A stretch of 64,000 nucleotides of DNA, taken from contig MCGT01000002.1 of the NCBI GenBank assembly GCA_002104935.1, positions 372,001-436,000 of the forward strand, written 5' to 3'. The notes beneath the pieces are model-generated. The model was not told the DNA's origin. It ran no database searches and saw nothing but the letters and a program-made list of their open reading frames with translations. Positions within the stretch are counted from its first letter, which is position 1. Each line of letters begins with the position of its first letter. The DNA comes from Hesseltinella vesiculosa (Eukaryota; Mucoromycota; Mucoromycetes; Mucorales; Cunninghamellaceae). The translations under genes and the position numbers were made by a program. Shown in pieces: positions 11,536 to 22,848 of this stretch.

Positions 11536-11744
11536 GACAACAAGAAGAAAAATAAAGGAGAAAGAAGAGGGAAAAAAAAAAAAATTGCTTGCGGCAAGCA
11601 GTTTTCGGTCGGCCGTTGAATCTCCGACGGGTCCATTTTTTTTCACCACCTCACACCTGAAAAAAAGGGGGGGTCGTCCCAAGAAACACTTTTTTCTTTC
11701 TTTTGCATTCCACCCTTTTATTTATTTCTATTTAACAACACAAC
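11536..11744. promoter_or_regulatory. Divergent promoter region, EFL1 / PP6-like phosphatase
   Basis: 209 bp separate the two opposed ATGs. The gap is rich in A-tracts on one side and T-tracts on the other; no TATA box is evident. Transcription of both genes must start in or near this gap. Confidence 0.6.
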
Positions 11745-13278
11745 ATGGATATTGATGCTTGCATTGAATCCATCAAAAACTGCAGATACCTCCCTGAAAA
11801 TGATATGCGACTTCTTTGCAACAAGGTAAAAAAAAAAAAAGAAAAAGAAAAAAGGCTGGCGTGAAAGAAAATGATAACTCAATCTCATTTTCATGCCATG
11901 ATAAATACTTGTGACGTATTTCTCTCTTGGTTTTACGTTATAGCTCAAGGAAATCTTGACAGAGGAATCGACAGTTGTCCCAGTACATAGTCCTGTGACG
12001 TTGTGTGGTGATATTCATGGTCAATTTTATGATTTACTGAAACTGTTCGAAGTCGGAGGCGACATTCCAACCACATCTTACATTTTCATGGTAAACGCCT
12101 GGTTTGTTTCTGATGCATGGCTGATATTGTTCATGTTTCATGGCAGGGCGATTTTGTTGACCGTGGGCGCTACTCTCTGGAAACATTAACTTTGCTATTG
12201 TTGCTTAAAGTCAAGTAAGGGTTTTGTTTGGGCTTTTCTTTTTTGTTTGCCGCGTCCAGCTCCTTCTTAACTGCTTTCATTTAGATATCCTGACCGTATC
12301 ACGCTGACCAGAGGCAACCATGAATCGCGTCAAGTTACCCGCGTCTATGGTTTTTATGGTAATCAAGGATCTCTGGGCAATCCCGTCTAAATTATTTCTT
12401 GGTAGATGAATGTCTGACGAAATATCAGAGTGCCAAGGTTTGGGAATGGTGTTGTACAGTCTTCGATTATCTTCCTTTGGCAGCTGTATGTTGGGAAGGG
12501 CGAAGCGACAAACAGGAACCCAGTGATTCAGAAAGGCTCATTTTATTTATCTGCAGATCATCGATGGGTCCGTGTTCTGTGTGCATGGCGGTCTTTCTCC
12601 AGAATTACCTTCGATTGACTCTATTAGGTAAATCCTCGATGATTTGCCAATGAACCTGTGGCTCATTTTTTTTTTTTTTTTTTGTAGAACCCTCTTTCGA
12701 ATGCAAGAACTACCACAGTCGGGTGGCACCTGTGGTAATGGATCAAATGCCTCTAAAAAAAAATAACATGGTGTGTGAACTAGATGCTGACTTGTTTGTT
12801 AGATTTATTATGGTCGGATCCCGAATCCCAAGTAGAATCATGGGCCATCAGCCCTCGGGGTGGAGGGTTCTTGTTTGGCCACTTACCTACCGATGCTGCA
12901 AGTGATGGAAGATCGACGGCGAGCTTTGGAGGGCCAATGTCTCACCTCCTTTTTCTTGTAGTTTTGTCATAACAATGATCTCCAGCTGATTGTGCGCAGC
13001 CATCAATTGGTCGACGAAGGCTACGATTTCCCATTTCCGAACAAAAACCTCGTCACCCTTTGGTCTGCGCCCAACTACTGGTAAAAATGAGTAGCTGAGG
13101 AGAGCACGGATCAACTGACGCCATTCATTTTAGCTATCGATGCGGTAACCTGGCGGCCATCTTAAAAGTGCCTGACGATCGACCTGTGGAGGATTCGGAT
13201 TTTAGGATATTCCGGGAAAATGAAGTGCAAGGCGATGCTAGTTACTCGGCTGGCCCAGGAAGTCAGTACTTTTTATGA
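11745..13278 (+). CDS. PP2A-family Ser/Thr phosphatase catalytic subunit (PP6/Sit4-like)
   Basis: Nine short exons give a PP2A-type catalytic subunit. Metal-binding and catalytic motifs are intact: [28 protein letters not shown], and the later His and WSAPNYCYRCGN. The tail ends in YFL, the carboxymethylated PP2A-class terminus. RYLPENDM at the N-terminus and WAISPRGGG in the middle are closer to PP6/Sit4 than to PP4, but RSHQLV replaces the usual RAHQLV and the tail is divergent, so PPG1-type is an alternative. Intron 12898-12961 needs a GC donor (GATGCT|GCAAGT); this gives a segment equal in length to the homologues. Likely roles are those of Sit4/PP6, in cell cycle, tRNA modification and TOR signalling. 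Confidence 0.88.
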
Positions 13279-13532
13279 TCTCGCTTTTCACACTTTCAAA
13301 ACCATTCCTTAACTTTACGGCTTGAATCGTTTAATCCAAAATAAAATAAAAAAAAAGTTTCTAAATAGGAAAAATGGAGAGCTACAGTGACAATAAAAAA
13401 AATAGAGGGGGGAATGTAGGAAGCCACTTTGTGTATATGTGGTAGGAAAGAGGCATACAAAAAAAGGATAAAAAAAAAAGTGGAGGGTGATGGGTTCACT
13501 TTTCAAAGGAGGGACAAGAGTAGAAGGAGCAA

Positions 13533-14594
13533 TTACAAAATCATACATTTCCTGGGCTTCTTCTTGACAGGAGGTTCCAAAGCAGCTACGATGGCTTCGT
13601 CAAAGACGTTCTTCAGCCCTTTTTGGGTCAGGGCAGAACATTCGACGTACTTGACAGCACCAAGTTCTCGTGCCAATCGTTCGCCAGCGTCAAAGGTGAT
13701 GGGTCGTTGTCGTTGTCGCATTAATTTTTCATTGACGTTGGGGTCATCGCGCAAATCGATCTGGGTGCCAACAATCAGACAAGGCACGCCTGGGCAATGG
13801 TGATGCACTTCGGGGAACCATTTTTCCTTGACATTTTCAAAGGATGCAGGCGACGTCACGGAGAAACATACCAGGAACACGTCGGTTTGAGGGTAGGATA
13901 AAGGACGCAGACGATCGTAATCTTCTTGACCTGTTGAGCGAGGGGAAAAACAAAGGTTATTTACCATTGCTCTCTTGCCAATGGATGACACTTTTTTTTT
14001 TTTGTCATAGTCTTACCAGCAGTATCGAAGAGACCCAGCGTATAAGGTTCATCCCCTGTGAAAAAAAAAAAAAAAGTAAGTTATCAAAAGTTCCATGTTG
14101 CCTTGATTTTTCTTTACCAATCATCACTGTCACTGCATAATTATCGAATACCTGCAAAAGAAAAATAGGAGGTGAGATGGGTCCTAATGGCGAGTCAACA
14201 ACTTGCAGTTGGCACATATTCTGAAGGGAATTTGTTCGTCGTGTATGAAATTAAAAGACAAGTCTATAAAAAGAAGAAGCAGGTAAGTGTAACCATTCAC
14301 CACTTTGTTATTGTGATATTTTTATTTTGCCAAGAATGATGTTGCTGAACCCGTTTTATAAATCAGGCACAACTTACCTCTAGAATGGACCAAAATCAAA
14401 GTTGGATGATTGAAAAAAAAAAAAAGGTGAGAACCGACTTTTTTCGATAGACTTTCACCACGTTTTCCTATGCTTAAAACATACTCCTATAAAAAAATTG
14501 TCAGCGTCCAATATTAAAAAGAATAACCTAGTTCCTGATTTTTATTTTACCCAACTGCACCGTCACCAACGACAACACACTTGATAGTTTGCAT
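13533..14594 (-). CDS. CDC42: Rho-family GTPase Cdc42
   Basis: Polarity GTPase with the Cdc42 signature [15 protein letters not shown], switch [15 protein letters not shown], switch [43 protein letters not shown] and the prenylation signal CMIL (Leu predicts geranylgeranylation) after a KKKPRK basic patch. The 5' end is remarkable. Exon 1 (14551-14594) stops inside codon Gly15 and the next clear exon (14207-14263) starts at Thr17. The only in-frame route adds GA (14485-14486) and AG (14378-14379), two 2-nt microexons bounded by good splice sites, to make GGG AAG. The intron after PT (14152-14206) uses a GC donor. The remaining exons splice with GT-AG. Confidence 0.94.
14378..14379 (-). other. 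2-nt microexon of CDC42 (AG)
   Basis: On the minus strand the local sequence reads CCATTCTAG, AG, GTAAGTTG, with a perfect GTAAGT donor. AG completes Lys16 (A|AG). Leaving out this or the other microexon shifts the frame and loses the P-loop lysine. Confidence 0.7.
14485..14486 (-). other. 2-nt microexon of CDC42 (GA)
   Basis: On the minus strand the local sequence reads TTTTTTTATAG, GA, GTATGTTTT. The upstream intron (14487-14550) has a CTGAC branch site about 10 nt before the acceptor; the downstream donor GTATGT is canonical. GA completes Gly15 (GGG) and begins Lys16. Confidence 0.7.
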
Positions 14595-15303
14595 CTACTA
14601 TGAGATAAACGAGAAAACAAGAAAAAAAGTGAGCCCATTTCGGATGATGAAGCCATGATTATATTTTCGGTAGAGAAAAACAAAAAAAAGTGACTTACAA
14701 TGACAGGGCAGAATCAAAAAAAAAAAGCTATAGCAGATAAAAGAAGAGATAAAGGAGAAGTCAACAGGAAAATGACTAGCTTTTTCTATCTTTGCTTTCA
14801 AGGAGATAAAAAAAAAAAGATGAATGGGAGAAAGAAGGAAAAAAAAAATAGGGAAGACTTGGGCTGTTGTGGGCAGTTGACCGCGGCGATTGATTTTTGA
14901 GCAGAGTGCTTTTTCATTGGCCATCCATGAATTGGTTCTTGTCCACCCTTGAAATCGTTTGCACCGTGGCAGGGCCATGCAGTAGGATGATCGATCCTCC
15001 GTCGACAAACCTATTTCCTCGGTCACTTTTTAAAGCTCTACTGAAGCGTGACGAGAAAAAGGGAGAGATTGTTTTTGGGAGGCAAAGAAAAGGCGATTGG
15101 CAAGGTGCATGTGGGTCCTAAATCTCTGGGTCAAATGGCCATGGACTCCAATTTCAAGGAGCACATCCATTGAATCATGCATAAAGTTTCTATTGACGAT
15201 TCCACCCAATCACCAGCCAAGCTTGTTCCATACAATCATAAATAATGGCCTGTCACGGTGATGGTTTTATTTTTCATTGTCGAGGTCTTTAACGAGATAA
15301 AAA
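14595..15303. other. Intergenic, divergent promoters of CDC42 and the 7-TM gene
   Basis: About 700 bp of A/T-tract-rich DNA between two opposed start codons. No supported coding sequence was found; the 142-residue minus-strand frame here is low-complexity, Phe-rich translation of poly-T. Confidence 0.5.
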
Positions 15304-16495
15304 ATGGACGCACCCCCTACTCCTGATGAACGCACAGCCATTGCTTGGGCATCGTTTTCTCTCATGGTGGTTAGTATTGGTTTGGGGTGTTTTGTGTGGC
15401 AGACGATCCAGTCAGTAATGATGTACCGCCAAGGCAAAAAGCCGATCCATCTTGTGGTTCTCTTTCAGGCCGTGCTTGGCATTTTGGTCACATTCGTCAC
15501 TCTGCTGACGCCATTAGTCGAAGTCGACTGCGAATTCGTAAGCGTCCCTTTTTTTTTATCAAGGTCACTCACGTGGTTTCTTTTCTTGTTCCGCAGAGAC
15601 TCTATTTCTCGATCATCGGGGTGAACATTGCAGATATCATTTTACAGGGCATCCTATTATGGAAAGCCTACCTTGGCAACAACCATTCAAAGGTCATTTT
15701 GATGATTGGGTCCTTGCCATTGCTAGGCATCGTGGCCTTTGTTGGCTTGAATATCACGGTGGGAAAATCAGTCACCTCATTTTCTCATGGCGTCTGCACT
15801 ACCGAATATCGTAAGTGACCGGAAAAGAGCGATCCCCGACGCCTCACTTTTTTTTATCTTGACCCGAATTTGCTACCACGCTGGTGTAACCTGTTGATCA
15901 GCAACATTTATTGTGGCCGTCAAAGCAGGTTTGGATTTTGCATCGAATGCTTTTCTCTCAGCATGTTTTATCCTTGTGATTTACCGTCATTACCGAGTGC
16001 TTGGATCCAGCATCCAGCGCACGCTTATTCGTGAAGGGCTTATCTACTGGTAAACACCTGATGGTTCTGGTTGTCGCTCACGGTCTTTTCCATTAGCTTC
16101 GGCGTATGCTTGTCGAACATTGCGACTGGCGGTCTGTTAATCGGCAGAGTGCTTGGTGGCAGCACGCCCGTATTTTACACCATTGACTGTAAGAAACAAG
16201 GCCGAGGGATCTTCTGCCCAGGCTCGGCCGGACATTTTAGCAGGTCCTCATTTTTATTTGTGCGGGGATAGGGTATCTGGCGTCTTATCTGATCATCAAG
16301 CAGCTAAAGGCGGGGCGGCGCAAAACAAAGCAGGGTCAAGCAAATGACCTCGAAGAGTTTGATGAAGATGACATGAAAATCAGCCATTTTGAGCAGACCA
16401 CGTCGTACATGGGCGAAACATGTATCCAGCTCGAAGATACAAAGTCACAGCCAAGCGGGTCTTCATCGTCACCTCTGTCTCCCGTCCATTATTAA
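15304..16495 (+). CDS. Seven-transmembrane protein, GPCR-like, function unknown
   Basis: Five exons give a protein with seven hydrophobic segments: around ASFSLMVVSIGLGCFVW, HLVVLFQAVLGILVTFVTLL, FSIIGVNIADIILQGILLW, VILMIGSLPLLGIVAFVGL, SNAFLSACFILVIY, CFGVCLSNIATGGLLIG and FYTIDWYLASYLII. A cytoplasmic Ser/Asp/Glu-rich tail follows. Topology and tail resemble the poorly described fungal receptor-like 7-TM proteins; no ligand or family-specific motif was recognised, and a transporter-like role cannot be excluded. Junctions are clean: DCEF|RLYF, TEY|PTF, LIYC|FGV and TID|WYL. The start at 15304 is the only ATG before the first helix. Confidence 0.8.
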
Positions 16496-16943
16496 TTGGC
16501 CGCTAATAAAACCATCAAGTCAGAAGGGCGACTTTTTTTTTCTGTGGAAAAAGAGAGAGAGAGATGGGGGTTTGACGGAAAGGAAAGCTGAGTTCTTTTG
16601 ACTCGTGGCTTGTTTGGAAAATGTTATCAGATGAAGGGGATGGGGGGCCGGGACTTGGAGGTAAATGATGCGTCCTTTCCCGTTTTAGCATATCAACAAA
16701 CCAAAAAACCCCCTTGTCGCTCAATCCTGGAACTCTATCATGACTTATCAGATGGACTGCGATTGGATGAAGTAGGAAATGACAAACTTTTTTTTTCAAA
16801 GTCCTTATGAATTTTTTTTTTATTTTTTTTTCAGCGTGCCTCTCTTTCCTCCAACCCCACTCTTTTTTTTTTTCTTTTCTTTTTGTACCCTTGCCAACAT
16901 CTCGGTTTCTGCTCCCTCTAGCTGTTTTCCATAATACTTTCGA
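16496..16943. other. Intergenic, 7-TM 3' end and mitoferrin promoter
   Basis: Contains a GAGA run near 16553-16563 and dense poly-T tracts (16780-16890) before the mitoferrin ATG. The 269-residue minus-strand frame overlapping it is the shadow of the mitoferrin gene. No gene is supported. Confidence 0.5.
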
Positions 16944-17982
16944 ATGACTGAACAAGAATATGACTATGAATCCCTTGGTGAAAACACAGCCATGATCCAC
17001 AATGCGCTGGCCGGTGCGCTGGCCGGCATTGCTGAGCATTGCGCCATGTATCCCGTCGACAGCATCAAGGTAGAGAAGATGAGGAAGAGAGAAAGGATGA
17101 GACTCATTTTTTATTGCTGTCAACAGACCCGTATGCAAGTCATTCAGACCTCCACCACGACCATGCAGCCTACCCTGACATTGAATGGCAATGCCAACTC
17201 GTTCAAAAACCTTTGGCGAGGCGTCAACTCGGTGGTGCTGGGTGCTGGACCTGCTCATGCCCTGCATTTCGCCACCTATGAATTTTGCAAGGACTTTTAT
17301 GTCGCCCACGGCCAAGGCCATCATGTCTTGGCTTCAGCCGCGGCTGGGGCTACCGCTACATTGGCGCATGATACCCTAATGAATCCCTTTGATGGTAAGG
17401 CTTGTGAAAAAAAAAAAGAAGAGGGACTGGGTGCTCACGTCGATTGTTTGATTGGCACTAGTGATCAAGCAGCGCATGCAATTACGTGACAGTACCTATC
17501 GATCGGTCAGAGAATGTGCTCGAACGGTGTTTGCCAAAGAAGGTTGGGTTGCGTTTTACATCTCCCTGCCGACAACCCTGGCCATGTCCGTGCCGTTCCA
17601 GTCCGTCCAATTTGCTACTTATGAATACTTTCGCAAGGTCCTGAATCCTTCGGGCGGCTACGATCCTTCGACGCACGTGGTTGCTGGTGGTTTGGCCGGT
17701 GCCATCGCATCCTCCGTCACCACACCTCTGGATGTCATCAAGACTCTGTTACAAACCCGCGGCCAAAGTCAAGACGCCCGTATTCGCCAAGCTACCGGGT
17801 TTATGGAGGCTGCCACCATCATCAAGGAACGTTATGGTCTTCGTGGCTTCTTTAGAGGTTTCAAACCTAGAGTCCTGACCCACATGCCCAGTGCTGCTAT
17901 TAGCTGGTCTGTGTATGAATACTTCAAGTGGCTGATGCGCTCTTCCTATGGCCAAGACCAGCCTGCTGCCTTGCTCCTTTAA
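16944..17982 (+). CDS. MRS4: Mitoferrin, mitochondrial iron carrier (Mrs3/Mrs4 type)
   Basis: Mitochondrial carrier family protein with three repeats. The repeat signatures are visible: AMYPVDSIKTRMQ, NPFDVIKQRMQL (fully conserved) and TTPLDVIKTLLQTRG. The mitoferrin-type GAGPAHALHFATYE, the LPTTLAMSVPFQSVQFATYE block and SAAISWSVYEYFKW support Fe2+ import into the matrix for heme and Fe-S synthesis. Three exons; the introns follow PVDSIK and NPFD, both inside the carrier motifs. Full length for the family, with a short acidic N-terminus. It stands alone, with no iron-related neighbour. Confidence 0.95.
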
Positions 17983-18504
17983 ATCATCCTCTCGACCAAA
18001 CAACAAACAATTTATTGATACCACCCATTTTTTCTTGGAACGCCTCACCCCTCCCTCTTTTCCTCCGTCTTGTATTGTATGACACTTTTTTGTATTCCCC
18101 CCCCCCTTTTTTTTTAGAAGAAAAAAAGAACAGTCTCCCCTAATCTTTCTGTGTGTAAATAGTAAATTTAAAAAAAAAACATTGAAAAAAACGCATCCAA
18201 GCACTTAAAAAACGTCGATTGAATTGCACGTGAGACGGTTTGTGTATTGAGAAAAACAAAGAGGAGAAATAAATAGCCTGGTCACACAAGCTCCTCCTAT
18301 TGTTTGATTACCTGTGTCTTGACCCGGAAAGAAATAATGCGTGGGCCGAAGGAATGACGAATGGCAGGCGTGTGTGTGTTGTGTGTTGGCTGTTCCCAAA
18401 TTTGGCAGATGGCAAAAAAAAAAAAAAGCCTTTTCTCAGATCTCCTTATTTTTCTTTTCTTCCTTCCTTTCAACCCTTGCACATAAAACTTATCTACTCT
18501 AACC
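17983..18504. other. Intergenic, mitoferrin 3' end and CHZ1 promoter
   Basis: Poly-C/poly-T at 18098-18114 and several A-tracts. No gene is supported. Confidence 0.5.
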
Positions 18505-19262
18505 ATGACTGAAAACGGAGTCACACACAAACGCCAGCTGTCGAGCGATGCTACCGAAGACAAGCTCTTGAAGAAACAAAAGTCCATCGTCAAGTAAGTC
18601 CAATGGGACGTGCGTCCGTTTCGACAGGCAAAAATAACGCGACGTTTTTTTTTTATCGCCTGAACAGCGACGATGCTAGTGATCCAGAGCCTGAGTTTGA
18701 TGGTAAACGGCTGGGCAAACCTATACATGACAACGGCCTCGGTCGGACTTATTTTTCTGTTTCGCCTTAGATAACGAGGAGGAGGACGAAGAAGACCTTG
18801 GTGAAGAAGACTTGGAGGATGAAGAGGACGACCAAGAGGAAGAAGACGACGATGAGGAAGACGAAGAAGAGGATGAAGACCTTCCTGAAGAGGATGACGA
18901 AGACGACCATGCCCCTGCCCATCTCTCTGGACGATCACGTAACGCCGGCTCTTCTTCGTCCAAGCCTACTGATTATTCGGATGAAGACGCGGAGGGTATT
19001 AGCGGTAAGTTGTGTGGAAAAGTTTTTATTTTTTTTCGCTGTTGACATGTAAAAAAAAAAAAAAAGGAGGGCGAGACGAGGGAATTTTTTTTTTTTAATT
19101 TGGGTGGGAAATCCTTTCTTTGGCTGAACTCCTTTTTTAGATGATGAATTGGCTGAAATCGATACAACCGCCATCCTCAGCAGCGGCCGAAGAACCCGTG
19201 GCAAGAAAATTGATTTTTCCAAAGTCAGTGATGAAGGAGATGACGATGAAGACGATGAATAA
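18505..19262 (+). CDS. CHZ1: Histone H2A.Z-specific chaperone Chz1
   Basis: Nuclear acidic chaperone that presents H2A.Z-H2B to the SWR1 remodeller. Four exons: a Lys-rich N-terminus (HKRQLSSDATEDKLLKKQK), a very acidic Glu/Asp tract, then the CHZ motif LAEIDTTAILSSGRRTRGKK followed by IDFSKV. That motif is the defining H2A.Z-contact segment of the family. The C-terminus is again acidic. The acidic stretch is encoded by GAA/GAC/GAG repeats, so length variation between strains would be expected. Introns follow KKQKSIV, EPEFD and AEGIS. Confidence 0.9.
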
Positions 19263-20284
19263 TCATTCCTCTGCCCATCCATGCCCTGCTATTCCGTTTG
19301 TTGTATAGTTTTTTTTTTATATCTTTTATTTTCGTGTTGTTCCCAACGTTTTTTTTTTCTATATTTGATATTAGTGACTATTTTTACTTGCCCCCTAAAA
19401 AAATGAAAGTATCTTTTTTACAATTTTTTATTCACACTGAGGAACAAGTGGCAGTTGCCATGGAAATAAAAACTGTGCTTCCTTTTGCCCGCTTTCTTTT
19501 TATTTTTTATTTTTTTTAACCACGTCTGGCAACGTCCTCCCAGCCTCACTTTACTCTGGCATGACGCAACACTTTCCCACTTTGGCAACACAAGCTCTGT
19601 ATTTTAAGGCCACTTTTGGCTGGGCCAAGGCGGGTGGGGCTTTTTCTCAAAGAAATCACTCATTTGAAGAGAACGTCCCCGTTTCAAACGCCGCTGCAGA
19701 GCCGCTCGTCAACAGGCAGCAAGCAGTCGTTTTCCAAATGACCACATGCAGCAAATGAAAAAAAAAAAAAAAAAAGGTTGCCTGGAACCTTGACAGGGTC
19801 ATTCCATCGTGGTAGACAGCTTTGTTGTCACGAGTAAAAAGTTGCCACTCAGATGATGGATCTCAAAGGTTGGATGGACGGTAACATGTAGCGTGGCTAA
19901 AGATCAGATGCCCCAGGCCAACAGGGTGTCAGAAAACACCTTTGGCGATTGGTAGAGCCTACCAGCAACAAACTTTCGGTGTCCCATGTAAGCTTTTTGG
20001 TTTTAAATTTGTTTATTCAAAAAAAAAAGTCATGGGAGCTCCAAAAAATTCAAAATAAATATAAAATAGCAGGGAACGAATAAAAAACGAGCAATGGAAA
20101 GTGGCACCGAGGTACACACACACAAAAAAAAAATTCGATGGCATGAAGGAGACCAGGGGAATAAGAGCATATCAACTGTGGGATATGTGCAGGATGATAG
20201 ATAAGAAATAAAGCAGGGAATCCAAATGAAAAACACGCTGCTGCAGCAAGCTAGTGAGGAAGGGGCGGGAAAAAGGGTGCGCTG
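19263..20284. other. Intergenic, convergent 3' ends
   Basis: About 1 kb between convergent CHZ1 and the bHLH gene. It has poly-T and poly-A tracts and a 65-codon open frame at 19561 with no splice support or recognisable motif. No gene is called. Confidence 0.45.
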
Positions 20285-21439
20285 TTAACGATGCACATTG
20301 ATTTGCTGCAAAACGGATTCCAGTTCTTGCACTCGCTGCCTATACTGCGCCAGTTCTTGTTGAAGGGTCTTGATCTGTTCCACGCTCTTTTTCAAAATTG
20401 TTCCCTTGTTGAATCGATTGACACCGTCATCAAGTGCATCGGGCAGCAGCGTACCAAGTTCTTGAATGCGTTCATTGATGTTGTCTCGTCGACGTCGCTC
20501 CACTAAAAAAAAAAAGTCAACAAGTCGATTATGGGAAACAGTCGTTGGGGAAGGTTACATGTCAGACGACAAGACCATGTGATAAAAATGTAATTTTTTT
20601 TTTCACTTGCCTGCATTGTGAGATTCTCGTCGACGTCTTCGCTTGTCCATAATAGCTTGAAGACTAAAAAAAAAAAGATGAGGTCATTGACTTCTTTAAC
20701 TTGGGTACCTGCGTCCCCCCGTGCTGTCTTTGACACCCCCCCTTCTTTTTTTTTTTTTGATTTGGTAACTACCAAGAGAATCACGGGCCCCTCGTTTTTT
20801 TTTAACTTACTTTGTTTGAGCTGCATAATCATCTTCGTAGGTCTCCAGCGAATCAGGTTGGTTTTCCAGCGAATTGGACTCGGGCTTGGCTGAGTAGCTC
20901 AGTGAAGGGGCGGATCCAATAAAAGGGTCATCGTTGTACGAGGACGATGGGAATGAGTGTTGCTGCGGTGCTGGGGAGTGTGGGTGATAAACGATGTTGA
21001 CGGGAGCACTGACGGCAAATTGGTGTCGAAACCGCTGCTCCAGCGGACTGGACGCTTGATGTGGTGGTGAGTAAAACAAAAGATCCTGCTGTGTAGCATC
21101 TTTGGCGCCGGGTCGTTTCATGTTGCTATAGGCTAGTGAGCCATCCATAGACCGATCGTCATACATCTCTTGGTCGGGCCGGTGCATCGTCATCCTTGGA
21201 TCGGTGTAGCCATAATCCGAGGGAGGTAGCGACGCCGGCGATGTCAGGTCAGCATAGTCAATGTCGGATAAGTAGGGAGATCCTTCGTTCTGTTGCTGCG
21301 CAAGCACAACTTGTGAATGGTCCAGGGTAGGGTCGATATCCATGGCCTTTAATCGTTGCTGCTGCAAGTGATAAGCTGTAGGATGAAGCAGTCGCAGTGC
21401 TGGCTTTGGCGTCGGCATATCTTCTTGAGTAGGGTTCAT
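20285..21439 (-). CDS. bHLH-leucine zipper transcription factor, MiT/TFE-like
   Basis: Three exons. Exon 1 (about 210 residues) is disordered and rich in Pro, Ser, Gln and Asp, probably an activation region. A small middle exon ends [10 protein letters not shown] and the last exon gives [20 protein letters not shown], a basic region and first helix with the His-Glu-Arg contact residues that read E-box [35 protein letters not shown] is the second helix, close to the NKGTILKxSVxYI of MITF/TFEB. A leucine-zipper-like coiled coil to the stop follows. The intron 20503-20610 has a GC donor (GCAG|GCAAGT); only this joins HNA to VERRRR. In animals MiT factors act downstream of Ragulator-TORC1; LAMTOR5 is also in this window. 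Confidence 0.92.
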
Positions 21440-21529
21440 TGTTGCTTCGATTCAATAGCGTCTGAATGAAAATAAAAAAAATAGAAGAAGAGGCTGGCAA
21501 AGTGGAAAAAAATGGAAAGGAAAGAAAGA

Positions 21530-21563
<34 letters not shown>

Positions 21564-22848
21564 GCACAGGTCTCTTACCGGAGCTGCCGATGGTGACACA
21601 TAGAAAAAAAAGGGACCAGAAATGGGTACTCTCAAAAAGATGGCCATTTTTGGCAGAAATGAACAAGAACTGACCATGAAACCTTGGGTTCGTGGACTTT
21701 GCCTGTAATATGCACATGCGTATGGGATGATCCATACCTCCTTGCTCCCACTACTCCCTCGCTTTTCTTCTCTGCTACCCGATGACAAATTCCAAATGCT
21801 GCCTACGGATAGAGTTTTATTCTGTGTCACTTGTATCATCAGCCAGGGGACGTTTTTTTTTTTTTTTTTTTTTTTCACAAAGGACGTATAAGATTAAATC
21901 TCTGATCAAAAAAGAAAAACCTGACGGAAGTGCTCTAGCAATTAGGAAACAGAGCAAAGAAAATGAACGGTTTCGCCTCCCTTTTTTCCACTCCGAACCC
22001 GCTCGTGCCCGTCGCAGCCGACAGCAATCGCCTGCGATTGGCTCACCGCTTCTTTCCTTGTCCTTGTCACTTGAGCCATGCGCAAACCCCAACAACTTCT
22101 CCCTTTTTAGTCTTTTTCGTCTTCCTGTTCAAAAACACCCAAAGGTTGGGTACTTGCAGCTTCACTTACGAAGAGCAGGATCTGTTGCGGCTGCTCTTCC
22201 TCAAGGCGAGCCGCTTCCCACGCATGGCAACGACCTCAGCAGGCAGCTACATGCTTTTCGTATATGAGCAGTTTCAATTCACAGCCATCTTTTTGCGACA
22301 TGTAACCATGCTCATAGCCAGTGCTTTGGCTGGAAGAAGCATCTTTGCGGCTCTTTTTTTTAATGTGGCCACTTGTTTTTTTTTTACCTGGCCAAAGGGG
22401 ACTTGCGGCAGAATGACAAGCTGGTAAATTTGATCGAGAAAAAAAAAAGAGTTAGCGGAGAAAAGTAGGTCGACGCTTATGTACAATGAGAGGCGTGTTG
22501 ATGGCGTGTACTGAAAGATTTTACTGTAGCCGAAATCGTAGGACAGACACTTTATCCATTAATGAATGTCGCATATAAAAAAAATAAATGTCACAAGTCA
22601 AAAACGTGAACGCCGCAAGCCAAATCAAATGTCAGATGAAAGTAAAAACAAAAAAAATGAGTAGCTGATAACAAGCAATTTTGTTCCTATGACTAAACTT
22701 ACCGTTTCTGGAAGTTGGAGGATAAGAAAGAGATGCGATGAGTACACGTTGTCATAAAAAAAGGCAGACACTTACATTCTTGACAAAAAGCAAATTCGTG
22801 ACGCTAACAGTTGTTTTGGTGCACATAGTCAGGTGTCTTCAAACAACA
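21440..22848. other. Intergenic between bHLH 5' end and Fanzor 3' end
   Basis: About 1.4 kb. It has a 30-bp poly-A tract (21533-21562) and a poly-T tract (21854-21876). Several open frames of up to about 160 codons exist on both strands but lack splice logic or motifs. The part nearest the Fanzor stop (22440-22848) is where an omegaRNA would be expected if the element made one; no clear hairpin was seen. Confidence 0.4.

Noticed and set aside
16515..17324. Minus-strand frame of 269 codons
   Set aside because: Overlaps the mitoferrin exons in antisense; the plus-strand protein has all carrier motifs.
21963..22427. Plus-strand frame of 154 codons
   Set aside because: Composition is dominated by translated poly-T tracts; no splice signals, no motif, and it lies in the bHLH upstream region.
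22250..22440. Minus-strand frame containing LPQVPFGQV, resembling a glutathione S-transferase motif
   Set aside because: No continuation of the GST fold could be found on either side after trying nearby introns; the match is too short and the flanks are low-complexity.
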